This document shows positions 33,405 through 43,062 of a DNA stretch of 64,000 bases, piece by piece. Below the pieces are notes generated by a model, which saw only the letters and a program-made list of their open reading frames with translations, had not been told where the DNA came from and did no database searches. The stretch is from Chryseobacterium sp. VAUSW3 (GTDB lineage: Bacteria > Bacteroidota > Bacteroidia > Flavobacteriales > Weeksellaceae). Location of the stretch: positions 434,001-498,000 of the forward strand of contig NZ_NIUY01000002.1 in the NCBI RefSeq assembly GCF_002205795.1, in the 5' to 3' direction. The first letter of the stretch is position 1, and every line of letters begins with the position of its first letter. A program made the translations under genes and the position numbers.

Positions 33405-35630
33405 TTAAAACTTCACATTCACCGTCATTTCTTTTCCATCTCTTAGGACAGCTACCGGAAGTTCGTCGCCTGAATTTATTTTCGAAAGGCAATCCATATA
33501 ACTGTACACTTCTTTCACTTCGCATTTGCCGATACGAATGAGAACGTCGCCGGCTCTGATTCCAGCCAGGTCTGCAGGTCTTTTTTCCGTAACACCGTCG
33601 ATTTGCAGGCCGTCTTTGGAATCCGCGTAGCTTGGCATTATTCCCAGCGTTACTTTATATTTCGGGATGGCTTTGCTCTGAGAGATTTTGGTTTTAGTAA
33701 AAGGAATGTTTTCAACCTCGGCCAATCCGTTGGCTAAATTGAAAACGTAATGGGTAATGTTGCGCAATCCTGTGAAATTAACCCTTTCTGTGTCATCTGT
33801 CGGTTTGTGGTAATCGCTGTGGGTTCCCGTAAAGAGAAATAAAACAGGAATGTCTTTCAGGTAGAAACTCGTATGATCCGACGGACCCACACCAGCGCTG
33901 TCAATCGCCAGATTGAATCCTGCAGGTTTATATTTTTTAATCATCTCCCCAAAAACAGGCGAAGTTCCTACACCGCCAACCGTCAGATCTTTGTCTTTGT
34001 TCAGACGACCGATCATATCGAGATTAATCATGGAAATAACGTTCGGATAGTGGTTTTTTACTTCTTCAGCGAATTTTTTTGATCCCATTAATCCATCTTC
34101 TTCACCTGAGAAAAGTGCGAAAACATAGTTTGCTTTTTCTTTTGTTTTATTTTGAGAAAACATTCTGGCCAACTCCAGTACGGCAGAAACTCCGGAAGCG
34201 TTATCATCTGCCCCGTTATGGATTTGCCCGTCGGAATTCATCAGGGTGGAGTTGTGGTGCTCATTGAGGCCAAGATGATCATAATGAGCTCCGATGATGA
34301 TGGTTTTTGATGCTTTGTTGTCCATATATCCGATGACATTACGGCTGTTAATTTTAACGGCGGAACTTTCCTCGTGCGGATTAAGTTTCAGGTCGTAAGT
34401 GAAGTCTTGAAAATAACTTTTTCCGTTGCGGGGCTTTAATTTTAGGGATTTAAATTCTTTGGAAATAAGTTCTGAAGCTTTTTTCTCGCCGTCACTGCCT
34501 GCCAACCGGCCTTTTAACTCATCAGATGCAAGATAGGAAACTGTTTTCTTAAGGTTTTGTTCAGAAACATTTTCATGACGGTCTGTTTCTACCCAATCCG
34601 CGATAAAAACATTCGTTTCATGAGCTTTTCCGGCTTGGCGGTTACTCGAGAATACCAATTTTTTTCCGTCGTGTGAAAACATCGGAAATGCATTGAACTC
34701 ACTTTCATAGGTGATTTGGGTAAGATTACTTCCGTCTAAATCAATGGAATAAATCTGGAAATCGTAACCTCTGGTGGAATGGTGGTTCGATGAAAATAAA
34801 ATTTTCGTATCCGAGGGATGAAAATACGGCGACCAGTTTGCTTTACCGAGATTTGTAATCTGTTTGAGGCCGCTACCGTCGATATTCATGGTATAAATCT
34901 CCATGTTGGTGGGTGCTACAAGGTTTTCTGCCAAAAGGTCTTTATACTCCTTAATTTCCGCCGCGGTACTAGGTCTGGATGAACGGAAGACCAGTTTTTT
35001 GGAATCGTGTGAGAAAAAAGCACCTCCATCATAACCCAATCCAAAAGTCAATTGTTTCAAGTTTTTTCCGTCAATATCTATCCGCCATAATTCGAGATCG
35101 CCGCTTCTGATTGACGTGAAAACGATGTATTTGCCGTCTGGGGAAACCACCGCTTCCGCATCATAACCCGGAGAATCGGTAAATTTTCTCGTGATTTTAC
35201 CGTTTAAATCAGCTTCATAAATGTCGAATTCAGCATATATCGGCCAAAGATATTTGCCGTCTGTGCGCGGTTTTGGTTTTGCCGGACATTCTTTATTTGC
35301 TTCGTGAGTGGAAGCATACAGGATATGTTTACCATCGGGCATGAAAAAAGAACATGTTGTTCTGCCGGTTCCTTTAGATATAAGGTTTAAATCTTTGGTT
35401 GAAATATTTTTCTGATTCAAGTCTAAAAGATAAATCTGATCACAGTGTGCACCGATCGCGGGATTGGTAACCTGCATCGTAAGTTTTTTTCCGTCGGGTG
35501 AAAAATAAGCTTCAGCATTATCGCCACCGAAAGTAAGTTTCTGAATATTTCTGAGATTTCTTTCCTGCGAAAAAACCAGCATAGTAGCGCCGAGCAGCGC
35601 AATGCAAAATGACCTTGTGGAGAAATTCAT
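33405..35630 (-). CDS. Exported M28 aminopeptidase with propeller and PDZ parts
   Basis: 741 residues. Signal peptide MNFSTRSFCIALLGATMLVFSQ; then WD40-like/PD40 blades (about 30-345; repeated FSPDGKKL, SPDGKYIVF, FSHDSKKLVF, FSHDGKKLVFSSNRQ); then an M28 zinc peptidase with the metal ligands in GAHYDHLGL, NGADDNASGVS, FSGEEDGLMGS, INLDMIGR and PSDHTSFY (about 450-610); and a PDZ-like end with DLAGIRAGDVLIRIG. It likely trims peptides from protein N-termini in the periplasm or on the surface. Single gene; convergent with parC. Confidence 0.93.
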   Translation of the reverse strand: MNFSTRSFCIALLGATMLVFSQERNLRNIQKLTFGGDNAEAYFSPDGKKLTMQVTNPAIGAHCDQIYLLDLNQKNISTKDLNLISKGTGRTTCSFFMPDGKHILYASTHEANKECPAKPKPRTDGKYLWPIYAEFDIYEADLNGKITRKFTDSPGYDAEAVVSPDGKYIVFTSIRSGDLELWRIDIDGKNLKQLTFGLGYDGGAFFSHDSKKLVFRSSRPSTAAEIKEYKDLLAENLVAPTNMEIYTMNIDGSGLKQITNLGKANWSPYFHPSDTKILFSSNHHSTRGYDFQIYSIDLDGSNLTQITYESEFNAFPMFSHDGKKLVFSSNRQAGKAHETNVFIADWVETDRHENVSEQNLKKTVSYLASDELKGRLAGSDGEKKASELISKEFKSLKLKPRNGKSYFQDFTYDLKLNPHEESSAVKINSRNVIGYMDNKASKTIIIGAHYDHLGLNEHHNSTLMNSDGQIHNGADDNASGVSAVLELARMFSQNKTKEKANYVFALFSGEEDGLMGSKKFAEEVKNHYPNVISMINLDMIGRLNKDKDLTVGGVGTSPVFGEMIKKYKPAGFNLAIDSAGVGPSDHTSFYLKDIPVLFLFTGTHSDYHKPTDDTERVNFTGLRNITHYVFNLANGLAEVENIPFTKTKISQSKAIPKYKVTLGIMPSYADSKDGLQIDGVTEKRPADLAGIRAGDVLIRIGKCEVKEVYSYMDCLSKINSGDELPVAVLRDGKEMTVNVKF

Positions 35631-35719
35631 AGTTTGATATTGGTTGATATCAAATATAAATAAAAATTGCCAAAATTAATTTGGCAATTTTATGAATATC
35701 AATGATTTTGAATTTTTTC

Positions 35720-36424
35720 CTAATAAATAATTTTTGAAGAAACGAGTCTGGTTTCAAGATAATCATTTCCATATACGGCATGACAGATTTCTTTAACTAA
35801 GCCTAAGCCTTTTTTGTACGAAATATCCTGTGTTTTAGGCAACAGACCAGTTGTAGTGCTAATGGGGGTAAAAACCCCTTTATAAGGAAAAACAGTATAA
35901 GATGTTCCTTCTACAATGATATTGGATTCGTTTTGCAACTGGTAAAGCACATTTCCGATAATCGGAGAGCCGGGACCAAGGTCAAAAATGGGATTATTAT
36001 ATATGTAATTAATATCCATACCTGGATGGAGCACATGTCCACCTGTTTCAGAAATGTCGATATTACCCGACGCAGGATAGGAGACCAAGTGACCTTTTGT
36101 ATTTACCCTCAAATATCTGTAACTCACATTGCCATTTAAATTTGAATTCGGGAAATGGGTCTTAGTCCGCTCTTTTGCCACTGTGAATCCCTGAATGTTT
36201 TCATTGCCGACAATACTTACAGAATCAATTCTTCCTGTGAATGTGGAGGAACTTTGTGGATTTGTGAAATCAGGATTTCTGTACGTTTTATAAACCTATA
36301 TATTACCAACATTAAGGTTAAAAAAAGGATCTTCGGTAACGTTTGGCGTTGGCAATTCGTCTGTTCTGCACGATACCGCTGCTAAAAGAATAATGCTAAG
36401 TAGCAATTTTAATGTTAATTTCAT
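35720..36424 (-). pseudogene. Lipoprotein gene interrupted by one stop codon
   Basis: From ATG 36424 the frame reads a lipoprotein signal (MKLTLKLLLSIILLAAVSC), a short linker, then NVGNI, TAG at 36296-36298 (codon 43), and continues in the same frame as VYKTYRNPDFTN, a body with GRIDSVSIVGNE, up to the stop at 35720-35722. Without the TAG it would be a 234-residue lipoprotein; TGG (Trp, as in NVGNIWVYK) to TAG would explain it. The 3' part alone could be started only at GTG 36181 and would lack the signal. Its family is unknown. A sequencing error is possible. Confidence 0.8.
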
Positions 36425-36502
36425 AGTTTTTCTTATTTAACGTAAATAAATATTAATTATTTTGTTAAATTAATAAAAAATATGCAAAATAGAAAATTAT
36501 CA

Positions 36503-39064
36503 CTAAAATGGATATCCAAAAGCAAAGTTGAGCACCGGTTTCCAGGTGTTGCCAAGAACCCAGCGGTCGCCAACAGGTTGATTCGGATCATAAACTTTAT
36601 ATGCCGCATCGAGTCTTAAAGTAATGTAGGCGACATTCACCCTTAAACCTACACCCGTTCCAACGCCCATTTGTGACAGGAATTTGTTGAATTTAAATTC
36701 GTCGCCAAAGCCGCTGTCTTTTAAACTCCAAATATTCCCCGCGTCTATGAAAGCTGCGCCTTCAAACATTGGGGTAAAAGGCATTCTGTATTCAATATTG
36801 GTGGTGAGTTTCACATTGTCCATGATGTAGGAACGGATTTTTTCGTCGAGCTGCGAATCTGCAGGACCTAAACCTCCAAAAACCCTCCAGGCCCGAATGT
36901 CGTTGGAACCGCCATTGAAATAAGATCTCACAAAAGGCATGGTAGAAGAATTTCCGTACGGAATTCCGACTCCGATAAACTGTCGTAAGGCCAGCGTGTG
37001 TTTGTTATTGAAAAAGGTGAAATATTTGCGTACATCAACATCAAATTTCACAAACTGAGAATACGGAATATCGAAAATCTTTTTGGTTTCACCTGAAATC
37101 ACACCGACTTCTCTTGGATTACTTTTGAACAGTGCGAAAGCATTACCGGCAAGTTCGACTTTGGCGTTCAGATAGAAAGGATTTGGCCGGTCTTTTTTAC
37201 CAATTTCATTGTAAATTACATTGTAAATCATTGATGAAATCAGCACGTCCTGAGTCTGGCGGTCTTTGTTGATAAGTGATTGTCTGAATGTATTGTAAAG
37301 TGACAGATCATCGCCCGTTAAAGAATTTTGATAATTGGTGTCGTTCAGGATTATGGTAGAAAAATCATCGGAAGAGATTTGTCCGTTTACAAAATCCTGA
37401 TAAAGCGCAGGCGAATAATTCTGGAATATATTTTCTCTTACCACCGCATCTGCAGGAAAGAAATCATAATAACGGTCTTTGTTGCGTGTAATACTCAACT
37501 GGGTATTGAATAAAGAAAGCCGGTGGGAAACAATATCATTTACATTCGCGAAATAATTTAAACCTGCATTAAAACCAATTCTACCAAGACCAATATTATC
37601 CTGAACCGAAGCTCCCAGCACAATCGATGAAGTAGGAGAGTAGCGTTTAGGAATCAGCCGCCAAGTTTTAAATGGCATTAGCAGCCTTGGAAAATTTAAA
37701 GATGCCTGTGCGGATATTTCGTAGGCCAAACTCCGCTTATCCGTATTCTTGGTATTTACAATAGAACCAAAAATCCCTGACACACTGGTCGTTAAGTTTT
37801 CGGCACCGCCGAAGACATTTCTGGTCGTTAAATCAACCGACGGAGAAACCCCGAAGTTGAGAATCTGCGAGTAATTAATGTCTGTAGCAATTTTTAAATC
37901 GTATTTCGGAAGCGGAGCGAGATAGTAGCTTACATCCAGAATACTGTCATTCCCTTTACGTAAAATTTCATCATATTTAATGATGCTGAAATTGTTCATA
38001 GAAGAGATATTCCGTTTCGTAAGATCCAGATTGCGCTGCTGATAAACGTCGCCTTTCTTTAAAATAATCGGTCTCCACAGTGCCATTGTTTTGAACTGAT
38101 CATCCAATTTATAAAAGTTGATTCCTAAAAGGGAATCTTTTACCGTTTCGGTAGAATCTGCAAGTTTTTCTAGCAAATGAACTTTAATATCACCTATCGT
38201 GGTTATTTTATAGCGAGAATCCATAGAATCTTTGTGGATATCCATGGTAAGCGGTACGTTTTTCCTGCTTTGAAGCGTATCTGCTGTAAAATAAATTTCT
38301 TCGTTGGAATTATTGAATTTGTAATATCCACGGTCTGTCATCAGGTCATTAATCCTTTTCACCTCCTTTTCCAACGTGCTCTGATCAAGGATTTGTTTGC
38401 CTTTTACAAGACTTTTCGTTAAGTCCTCTTCGTAGATATTTCTGATGTTAGGATCGGGAATATTATAGTAGTAATCGCTGATATAGGTAGGATCCTTATG
38501 AGTAATCAGATAATTTGCCTGCGCTTTTTTTGCTGCAGAATCCAGCTCATGACTGAATTTTACATCAGCATCCCAATAACCTTTGTACACAAAAAATTTA
38601 CGGATAGAATTGGCGCTTGTTTCAGTTTTTCCCTGATCCAGGATTACCGGTGCCTGCCCGATATTATGCATGAAACGCTCATAAAACAAACTTTTTCCCA
38701 CATATTCTGGATGTTCGTATTTAATGAAAAGAGAATCGCGAAGTTTCTGGTTTCTCATTTCGGAGGGATATGTCATGTATTCATTCAGAATCGAATCATA
38801 TTTCGGGTTGGTTGCATTATACATCCAAAGCCCGATAGGGAAAAGAAAAAGCTGTTTTTTATTGGGTTTCTGGCTTACATAATTAGGAACTTCATCATCT
38901 AAAATCTTTCCGTCCTCGTACCGGTAATTGTTTTTTGTCAACAGATATTCGCCCTCGGGAACTTTTTTTGTGGTGCTGCAGGAGTACAGAAAAAATAGAG
39001 TAATTGCAGATGCGAAAAATATGTAATACTTTTGAAAATATTTTGATAAATGCTTACGGCTCAT
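36503..39064 (-). CDS. tamL: TamL-like outer-membrane assembly lipoprotein (BamA/TamA superfamily)
   Basis: 853 residues. It starts with a membrane segment ending in LFFLYSCSTTKKVPEGEYLL, so the N-terminus is lipidated at Cys 29; CSTTKKVPEGEYLLTKN is typical of TamL. POTRA-like folds cover the first half (to about 390), and the C-terminal half is a 16-stranded Omp85 barrel with repeated strands such as YFNGGSNDIRAWR and the closing NFAFGYPF, ending in Phe. In Bacteroidota such proteins work with TamB in outer-membrane assembly. Its ATG overlaps the start of the divergent trmH-type gene by 15 bases. Confidence 0.88.
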   Translation of the reverse strand: MSRKHLSKYFQKYYIFFASAITLFFLYSCSTTKKVPEGEYLLTKNNYRYEDGKILDDEVPNYVSQKPNKKQLFLFPIGLWMYNATNPKYDSILNEYMTYPSEMRNQKLRDSLFIKYEHPEYVGKSLFYERFMHNIGQAPVILDQGKTETSANSIRKFFVYKGYWDADVKFSHELDSAAKKAQANYLITHKDPTYISDYYYNIPDPNIRNIYEEDLTKSLVKGKQILDQSTLEKEVKRINDLMTDRGYYKFNNSNEEIYFTADTLQSRKNVPLTMDIHKDSMDSRYKITTIGDIKVHLLEKLADSTETVKDSLLGINFYKLDDQFKTMALWRPIILKKGDVYQQRNLDLTKRNISSMNNFSIIKYDEILRKGNDSILDVSYYLAPLPKYDLKIATDINYSQILNFGVSPSVDLTTRNVFGGAENLTTSVSGIFGSIVNTKNTDKRSLAYEISAQASLNFPRLLMPFKTWRLIPKRYSPTSSIVLGASVQDNIGLGRIGFNAGLNYFANVNDIVSHRLSLFNTQLSITRNKDRYYDFFPADAVVRENIFQNYSPALYQDFVNGQISSDDFSTIILNDTNYQNSLTGDDLSLYNTFRQSLINKDRQTQDVLISSMIYNVIYNEIGKKDRPNPFYLNAKVELAGNAFALFKSNPREVGVISGETKKIFDIPYSQFVKFDVDVRKYFTFFNNKHTLALRQFIGVGIPYGNSSTMPFVRSYFNGGSNDIRAWRVFGGLGPADSQLDEKIRSYIMDNVKLTTNIEYRMPFTPMFEGAAFIDAGNIWSLKDSGFGDEFKFNKFLSQMGVGTGVGLRVNVAYITLRLDAAYKVYDPNQPVGDRWVLGNTWKPVLNFAFGYPF
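39004..39034 (+). promoter_or_regulatory. Promoter of the rRNA methyltransferase gene, inside tamL
   Basis: TTG at 39004-39006, 20 bases, TACTTTTG at 39027-39034: the flavobacterial pattern, ending 15 bases before the ATG at 39050. The whole element lies within the signal-peptide codons of tamL on the other strand. Confidence 0.7.
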
Positions 39065-39778
39065 AAAATAAAAATTTTACAGTCTTTAGACAAAAAGAAG
39101 TTCAGACAAAAATACAATTTGTTTTTGGTTGAAGGCAATAAAACGATTAAAGAAATACCCTCGTCACATTATAAAATCAACGAAATTTACACGGTAAATC
39201 CAGATGAATTTTCAGTTGAAAATGTACATATTACTCCTGTTTCCCCAACCGAATTAAAAAAAATAAGCTTTCTGCAAAACCCGAAAGATTCGGTAGCGGT
39301 TTGCGAACTTAGAGAAGCAAAAACTTTACCGCATTTCTCAATACAGCTCATTCTCGACGGTATTCAGGATCCCGGTAATCTGGGAACGATCATCAGACTG
39401 GCCGATTGGTTCGGGATTGAACAGATTATATGCAGCGAAGACACCGTAGATTTTTATAATCCCAAAGTCATCCAGGCAAGCATGGGTTCTTTTCTGCGCG
39501 TAAATATTGTTTATGAAGATATTCACGCCTATCTTCAGAATTCTTCTTCAGCCATCATCGGAACCGATATGGACGGAAAAAACCTGTATCAATATTCATT
39601 TCCGGAAAAATTCAGTTTGGTTTTGGGAAATGAAGGCAACGGAATACGCCCTAAAACCGAAGACCTTTTAACCGATAAAATTACAATTCCCCGTTTTGGT
39701 AAATCCCGTGCAACTGAAAGCCTGAACGTTTCGATGGCAGCGGGCATTATTCTGGGACAAATTTTTTCGGAAAAATAA
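39050..39778 (+). CDS. TrmH/SpoU-family RNA methyltransferase
   Basis: 242 residues. The N-terminal substrate domain (KKKFRQKYNLFLVEGNKTIKE) is followed by SPOUT motifs: LDGIQDPGNLGTIIRLADWFGIEQI (motif 1), LVLGNEGNGI (motif 2) and IPRFGKSRATESLNVSMAAGIIL (motif 3). It methylates a 2'-O-ribose of rRNA or tRNA using SAM; the exact site is unknown. The start at ATG 39050 is supported by the family's usual first residues and a promoter just before it. Confidence 0.92.
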   Translation: MLTAHKIKILQSLDKKKFRQKYNLFLVEGNKTIKEIPSSHYKINEIYTVNPDEFSVENVHITPVSPTELKKISFLQNPKDSVAVCELREAKTLPHFSIQLILDGIQDPGNLGTIIRLADWFGIEQIICSEDTVDFYNPKVIQASMGSFLRVNIVYEDIHAYLQNSSSAIIGTDMDGKNLYQYSFPEKFSLVLGNEGNGIRPKTEDLLTDKITIPRFGKSRATESLNVSMAAGIILGQIFSEK

Positions 39779-39799
39779 AAAAACGCATTGGGGCTTTTA

Positions 39800-40297
39800 T
39801 TAAATCAACTGCTCCAGGCTCGAGGTTGTTCTGTTTCTCTGATATTGCTCAAGCTTTTCGCGCACGTATTTCAATGCAATGGGTGCGAGATAAATCAGTG
39901 CAAGACCAATGGCTTTTTTCTTCCAGCTGGTATTGTAAAGACTTTTTCTGGCATAATTCCCGACAAAAGTTACGGCACCGATTTTCAGGGCATTTTCTAC
40001 CAAATTCATTCCGGTATCGCTTTTGGCAAAGCCGTAAACGGCGTTTCTGTTGAGTACCGTATCTTTAACGCTGTTGGAAAATTCTTTTACAATCTCGTTG
40101 GTATTTAAAGAAATGCTGGTGGCACCATCTGGTTTAATTTCCTCTTTTAGGTATTTATCTGTAAAACCGTTGGTGAAGGCGCTTAAGCTTTCCTTTGTAT
40201 TATCGAATGTAATTAATTCTTCGATCTCGGTAACTTCTTTTTTAAGTAATTCTTTTTTTCGGCGGAGTTCTTCCAGGCTGCTGTATTTGGTTCCCAT
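39800..40297 (-). CDS. Unknown protein of the envelope-stress trio
   Basis: 165 residues: a charged coiled N-terminus (SLEELRRKKELLKKEVTEIEELI), a middle region and a hydrophobic segment near 130-148 (KAIGLALIYLAPIALKYV). It begins 3 bases after the stop of the holin-like gene and so is probably translated with it. I know no function; many flavobacteria have such a gene beside YtxH and holin-like genes. Confidence 0.75.
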   Translation of the reverse strand: MGTKYSSLEELRRKKELLKKEVTEIEELITFDNTKESLSAFTNGFTDKYLKEEIKPDGATSISLNTNEIVKEFSNSVKDTVLNRNAVYGFAKSDTGMNLVENALKIGAVTFVGNYARKSLYNTSWKKKAIGLALIYLAPIALKYVREKLEQYQRNRTTSSLEQLI

Positions 40298-40300
40298 TAT

Positions 40301-40609
40301 TTAACTGTTTAGTGATTGAATAATTTTGTTGGCTACTGCATTTTTAATCGAATTTCTTATAAGGAATACAATAATAATGATAAGAAGATAAAATCCTGCC
40401 ATAATAAGCAAACCATAAGCGTAATTGCCTAAGTAAGAACCGATGAGCAAACCTAACCCGATATTGAGCAATATTAAGAAGAATATGGCCGCTACTGCAG
40501 CAATTGCCAAAAAAGTAAAAGTTCCTGCGGTTACCGAAGATTTTTCTGTAGCTTCCATTTTAAGAAGATCCAGTCGCTTTGCAGCATATTCTTTTACAAG
40601 GTCTAGCAT
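40301..40609 (-). CDS. Phage-holin-family/DUF1469-like membrane protein
   Basis: 102 residues: an amphipathic start (VKEYAAKRLDLLKMEATEKSS), then two long hydrophobic helices (about 28-52 and 58-84), matching the DUF1469/Holin-X layout. These are not phage lysis genes here: neighbours are core genes and there is no endolysin. It shares a unit with the 165-residue gene; a terminator separates it from YtxH upstream. Confidence 0.8.
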   Translation of the reverse strand: MLDLVKEYAAKRLDLLKMEATEKSSVTAGTFTFLAIAAVAAIFFLILLNIGLGLLIGSYLGNYAYGLLIMAGFYLLIIIIVFLIRNSIKNAVANKIIQSLNS

Positions 40610-40634
40610 ACTAATTTTTGTTTAAAGTTACAAA

Positions 40635-40663
40635 AAAAGGAACTTAGAATTAAAGTTCCTTTT
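40635..40663 (-). terminator. Terminator of the YtxH gene
   Basis: An 11-bp stem (AAAAGGAACTT 40635-40645, AAGTTCCTTTT 40653-40663), with A-run to the left giving the U-run on the minus strand. Confidence 0.8.
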
Positions 40664-40692
40664 TATTTTAATGGAATAAAACGGAAGTGCAA

Positions 40693-41076
40693 TTAAGATT
40701 TAAGTCCGTCTAATTCATTTTCTACATCTTTTACCACTTCAGTTGTTTTTGCAATTGCCTGGTCTTTGTATTTATCGTAACCTTCTTTTACTGAAGACAC
40801 TACTTTGTCGGCAGTTTCTTTTACCTGAGAAGAGATATTACCATACTGGTCTCTTACTTTGCCGGAAACATCCTGAAACTGCTCTTTCGCTTTTTCAGAA
40901 ACTCTACCGTACTGATCAACTGCCTGATCTTTCAGTTCGTTTGCTTTATTCTTGATTTTTTTTCTCGTTTCAGTACCTTCTTCCGGAGCGTAAAGCATTC
41001 CCAGAACTAAACCTGCCGCAGCACCTGCAAGTAGACCTGCCAAAACTCCTGCTGCATTATTTCCTTTTTTAGACAT
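40693..41076 (-). CDS. YtxH-domain protein
   Basis: 127 residues: one membrane helix at 8-28 (GVLAGLLAGAAAGLVLGMLYAPEEG), with the YtxH motif LYAPEEGTETRKKI, and a long Lys/Glu/Val-rich helix with 11-residue periodicity (KDQAVDQYGRV, KVRDQYGNISSQV), like LEA/YtxH proteins. These are usually stress-induced membrane-linked proteins. Confidence 0.9.
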   Translation of the reverse strand: MSKKGNNAAGVLAGLLAGAAAGLVLGMLYAPEEGTETRKKIKNKANELKDQAVDQYGRVSEKAKEQFQDVSGKVRDQYGNISSQVKETADKVVSSVKEGYDKYKDQAIAKTTEVVKDVENELDGLKS

Positions 41077-41183
41077 TTTAGATAATTTTTAATAGTTAAT
41101 AATTAATGTTTGATGCTTTTTTTCATCTCACATAAAGTTACAATTTATATACCAATTAAACAAATCGCATTCTTAAAATTATG

Positions 41184-41858
41184 TTAAAAGTCTTTAATGA
41201 AGGAAAGAATAAGGTCGATGGTCTCTTGTTTTGTTAAATCTGAATTGTCAATTAGGATTGCGTCGTCGGCTTGTTTCAAAGGGGCTACGCTTCTCTCACT
41301 GTCGATTTTGTCACGGGTGATTAAATTATGTCTTACTTCATGCTCCTCACTGGGCATGCCCAAGCCCTGCAGTTCCAGAAAACGACGTTTTGTCCGTTCT
41401 TCAATACTGGCGGTGAGAAAAAATTTATAATCGGCATTGGGCAGAACAACGGTGCCGATGTCGCGGCCATCCATGATGACACCACCTTTGGCTGCAATGG
41501 ATCGTTGGGTTTCCATTAAAAAATCGCGCACTTCCTTTTGGCAGGCAATTAAACTTACCTGTGATGTGACTTCATTTGACCTGATTTCTTTGGAAACGTC
41601 TTTACCATTGAGAAGCAGAACAAGTTCATTCTCAAGTTCCGAAAACTCAAGATGCACTTCATTTAAGTTAGAGAAAAGCAAAGGCAAATCGATTTCACCG
41701 GATTCATTAAGACAGTTTTGAAGAGCGAAATAAGTAATTCCCCTATACAGTGCTCCTGTGTCCATATGAACAAGACCCAACCGCTCTGCAATAACTTTTG
41801 ATATTGAACTTTTTCCGGTGGACGAATAGCCGTCGATGGCAATAACAGGTTTTCTCAT
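41184..41858 (-). CDS. cmk: (d)CMP kinase
   Basis: 224 residues, usual length. P-loop IDGYSSTGKSSIS at 6-18, the CMP site with LVHMDTGALYRGITYFAL, and MDGRDIGTVVLPNADYKFFLTAS (about 128-150), with RTKRRFLE and RDKIDSERSVAPLK of the lid. It phosphorylates CMP and dCMP with ATP. It follows porQ by 72 bases on the same strand, an arrangement I recall in other flavobacteria. Confidence 0.95.
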   Translation of the reverse strand: MRKPVIAIDGYSSTGKSSISKVIAERLGLVHMDTGALYRGITYFALQNCLNESGEIDLPLLFSNLNEVHLEFSELENELVLLLNGKDVSKEIRSNEVTSQVSLIACQKEVRDFLMETQRSIAAKGGVIMDGRDIGTVVLPNADYKFFLTASIEERTKRRFLELQGLGMPSEEHEVRHNLITRDKIDSERSVAPLKQADDAILIDNSDLTKQETIDLILSFIKDF

Positions 41859-41930
41859 GCCGCAAATTTCATCATTTTTTTTGAATTTGCGAAACCGATG
41901 ATGTGAAGAATAGAAAGTTTTAAAGGGAAA

Positions 41931-42929
41931 TTATCGTCGGTTTCCGCCCACTTCAATTAAATCTAAAGTAAGACCGAAGAGGTTTACATTAGATGAGTTG
42001 TGATAACGCACATGGGCATAATCAAACCGGAAGGACGAAATTTTAATCCCGAAACCCGCAGAAAGGCCTGAAAAGCTTCGCTGGTCGAGCACCGCAAGTT
42101 CATTTCCGCGCTTTACATTATACCCAAAACGGATGTTGAAAGCCTGTTGCGGAAACAATTCTGCACCAAAAGAAAGGTGATCGGTGATTTTTCTGCTCCA
42201 GCTAATTTCCTGACCATTGTTGTTATAATCCTGCGAAATATTCAGTTTCTGTAAATCGTGGGCGGTAATTGTAAGCGCGACTGGAAATTCATCTAAAATT
42301 TTGGTATAACCCAAATCTACGCGGAATGCTACATTTTCACGCAACCCATTGTAAGTTTTGAATTGGTACCCGAAATTCCTGAAGACGAGTGCAAGCGTTT
42401 CGTTACTCTGTCTGTTATGATATGTTACTCCAGCATTTCCTACCACAGCCATGGAAGTGTAATTGTCGATTCTTGAACTCACGAAACTTGCGCTTCCTGC
42501 AACCGTCCAGTCTTCATCGAACTGGTACGCATAACCTAATCCGATTGAAGCTTCCATTGCCCCGAATTCACCGTCGATCATAGCGCTTTCATCGGTTCTC
42601 GGCATTTTGCCGTAGTCCATGTATCGTGCATTGAGACTTACTAAATGACCTTCTTCCAAATCTTTTACATAACTGATGGTTCCGTATTTAGAATCGGAGA
42701 GATACGAAGCGTAGTTCAGCGAAATCATTTCATCCTGTTCAAGATTCATTAAACCGGGATTCACGGCTGCGAAACTTACGTCGTAATCCCGTACCGAAAC
42801 AGCATCGCCTCCCAAAGCGGCCTGTCTTGCAGACACCGGAATGTTGAGAAACGGGTACACATTTGTTCCTTCCTGAGCTAACAAAATGGTGGTAAAAAGA
42901 AGAACCGAAACGGAGATAATTTTTTTCAA
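41931..42929 (-). CDS. porQ: Type IX secretion system protein PorQ
   Basis: 332 residues: a signal peptide (IISVSVLLFTTILLAQ), then VYPFLNIPVSARQAALGGDAVSVRDYDVSFAAVNPGLM, the beginning shared by PorQ/PorV-type outer-membrane barrels, followed by strands of a 14-stranded FadL-like barrel up to RFDYAHVRYHNSSNVNLFGLTLDL. PorQ takes part in type IX secretion. The T9SS cargo at 44472 shows the system is used. Confidence 0.9.
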   Translation of the reverse strand: MKKIISVSVLLFTTILLAQEGTNVYPFLNIPVSARQAALGGDAVSVRDYDVSFAAVNPGLMNLEQDEMISLNYASYLSDSKYGTISYVKDLEEGHLVSLNARYMDYGKMPRTDESAMIDGEFGAMEASIGLGYAYQFDEDWTVAGSASFVSSRIDNYTSMAVVGNAGVTYHNRQSNETLALVFRNFGYQFKTYNGLRENVAFRVDLGYTKILDEFPVALTITAHDLQKLNISQDYNNNGQEISWSRKITDHLSFGAELFPQQAFNIRFGYNVKRGNELAVLDQRSFSGLSAGFGIKISSFRFDYAHVRYHNSSNVNLFGLTLDLIEVGGNRR

Positions 42930-43025
42930 ATTCGTATTTATGTTTGCAAAAATAATTTTTTTAAAAATTTATCAAAAATATTTCCTGTAAATATAATTCT
43001 ATTAACGAGATTATTTGCGTTTCCT

Positions 43026-43033
43026 TATATTTG
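43026..43033 (+). promoter_or_regulatory. Putative -7 element of pyrH
   Basis: TATATTTG lies 29 bases before the ATG and matches TAnnTTTG. I do not see a good TTG at 19-20 bases upstream (TTTG at 43014 is too close), so this is weaker than the atpD and ychF promoters. Confidence 0.45.
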
Positions 43034-43062
43034 CAGAGCAAAAAAGAGATAAAATAGAAAAA

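Noticed and set aside
40301..40609. Prophage holin
   Set aside because: Only the fold name is phage-like; there is no endolysin, capsid or integrase nearby and the neighbours are stress/envelope genes.
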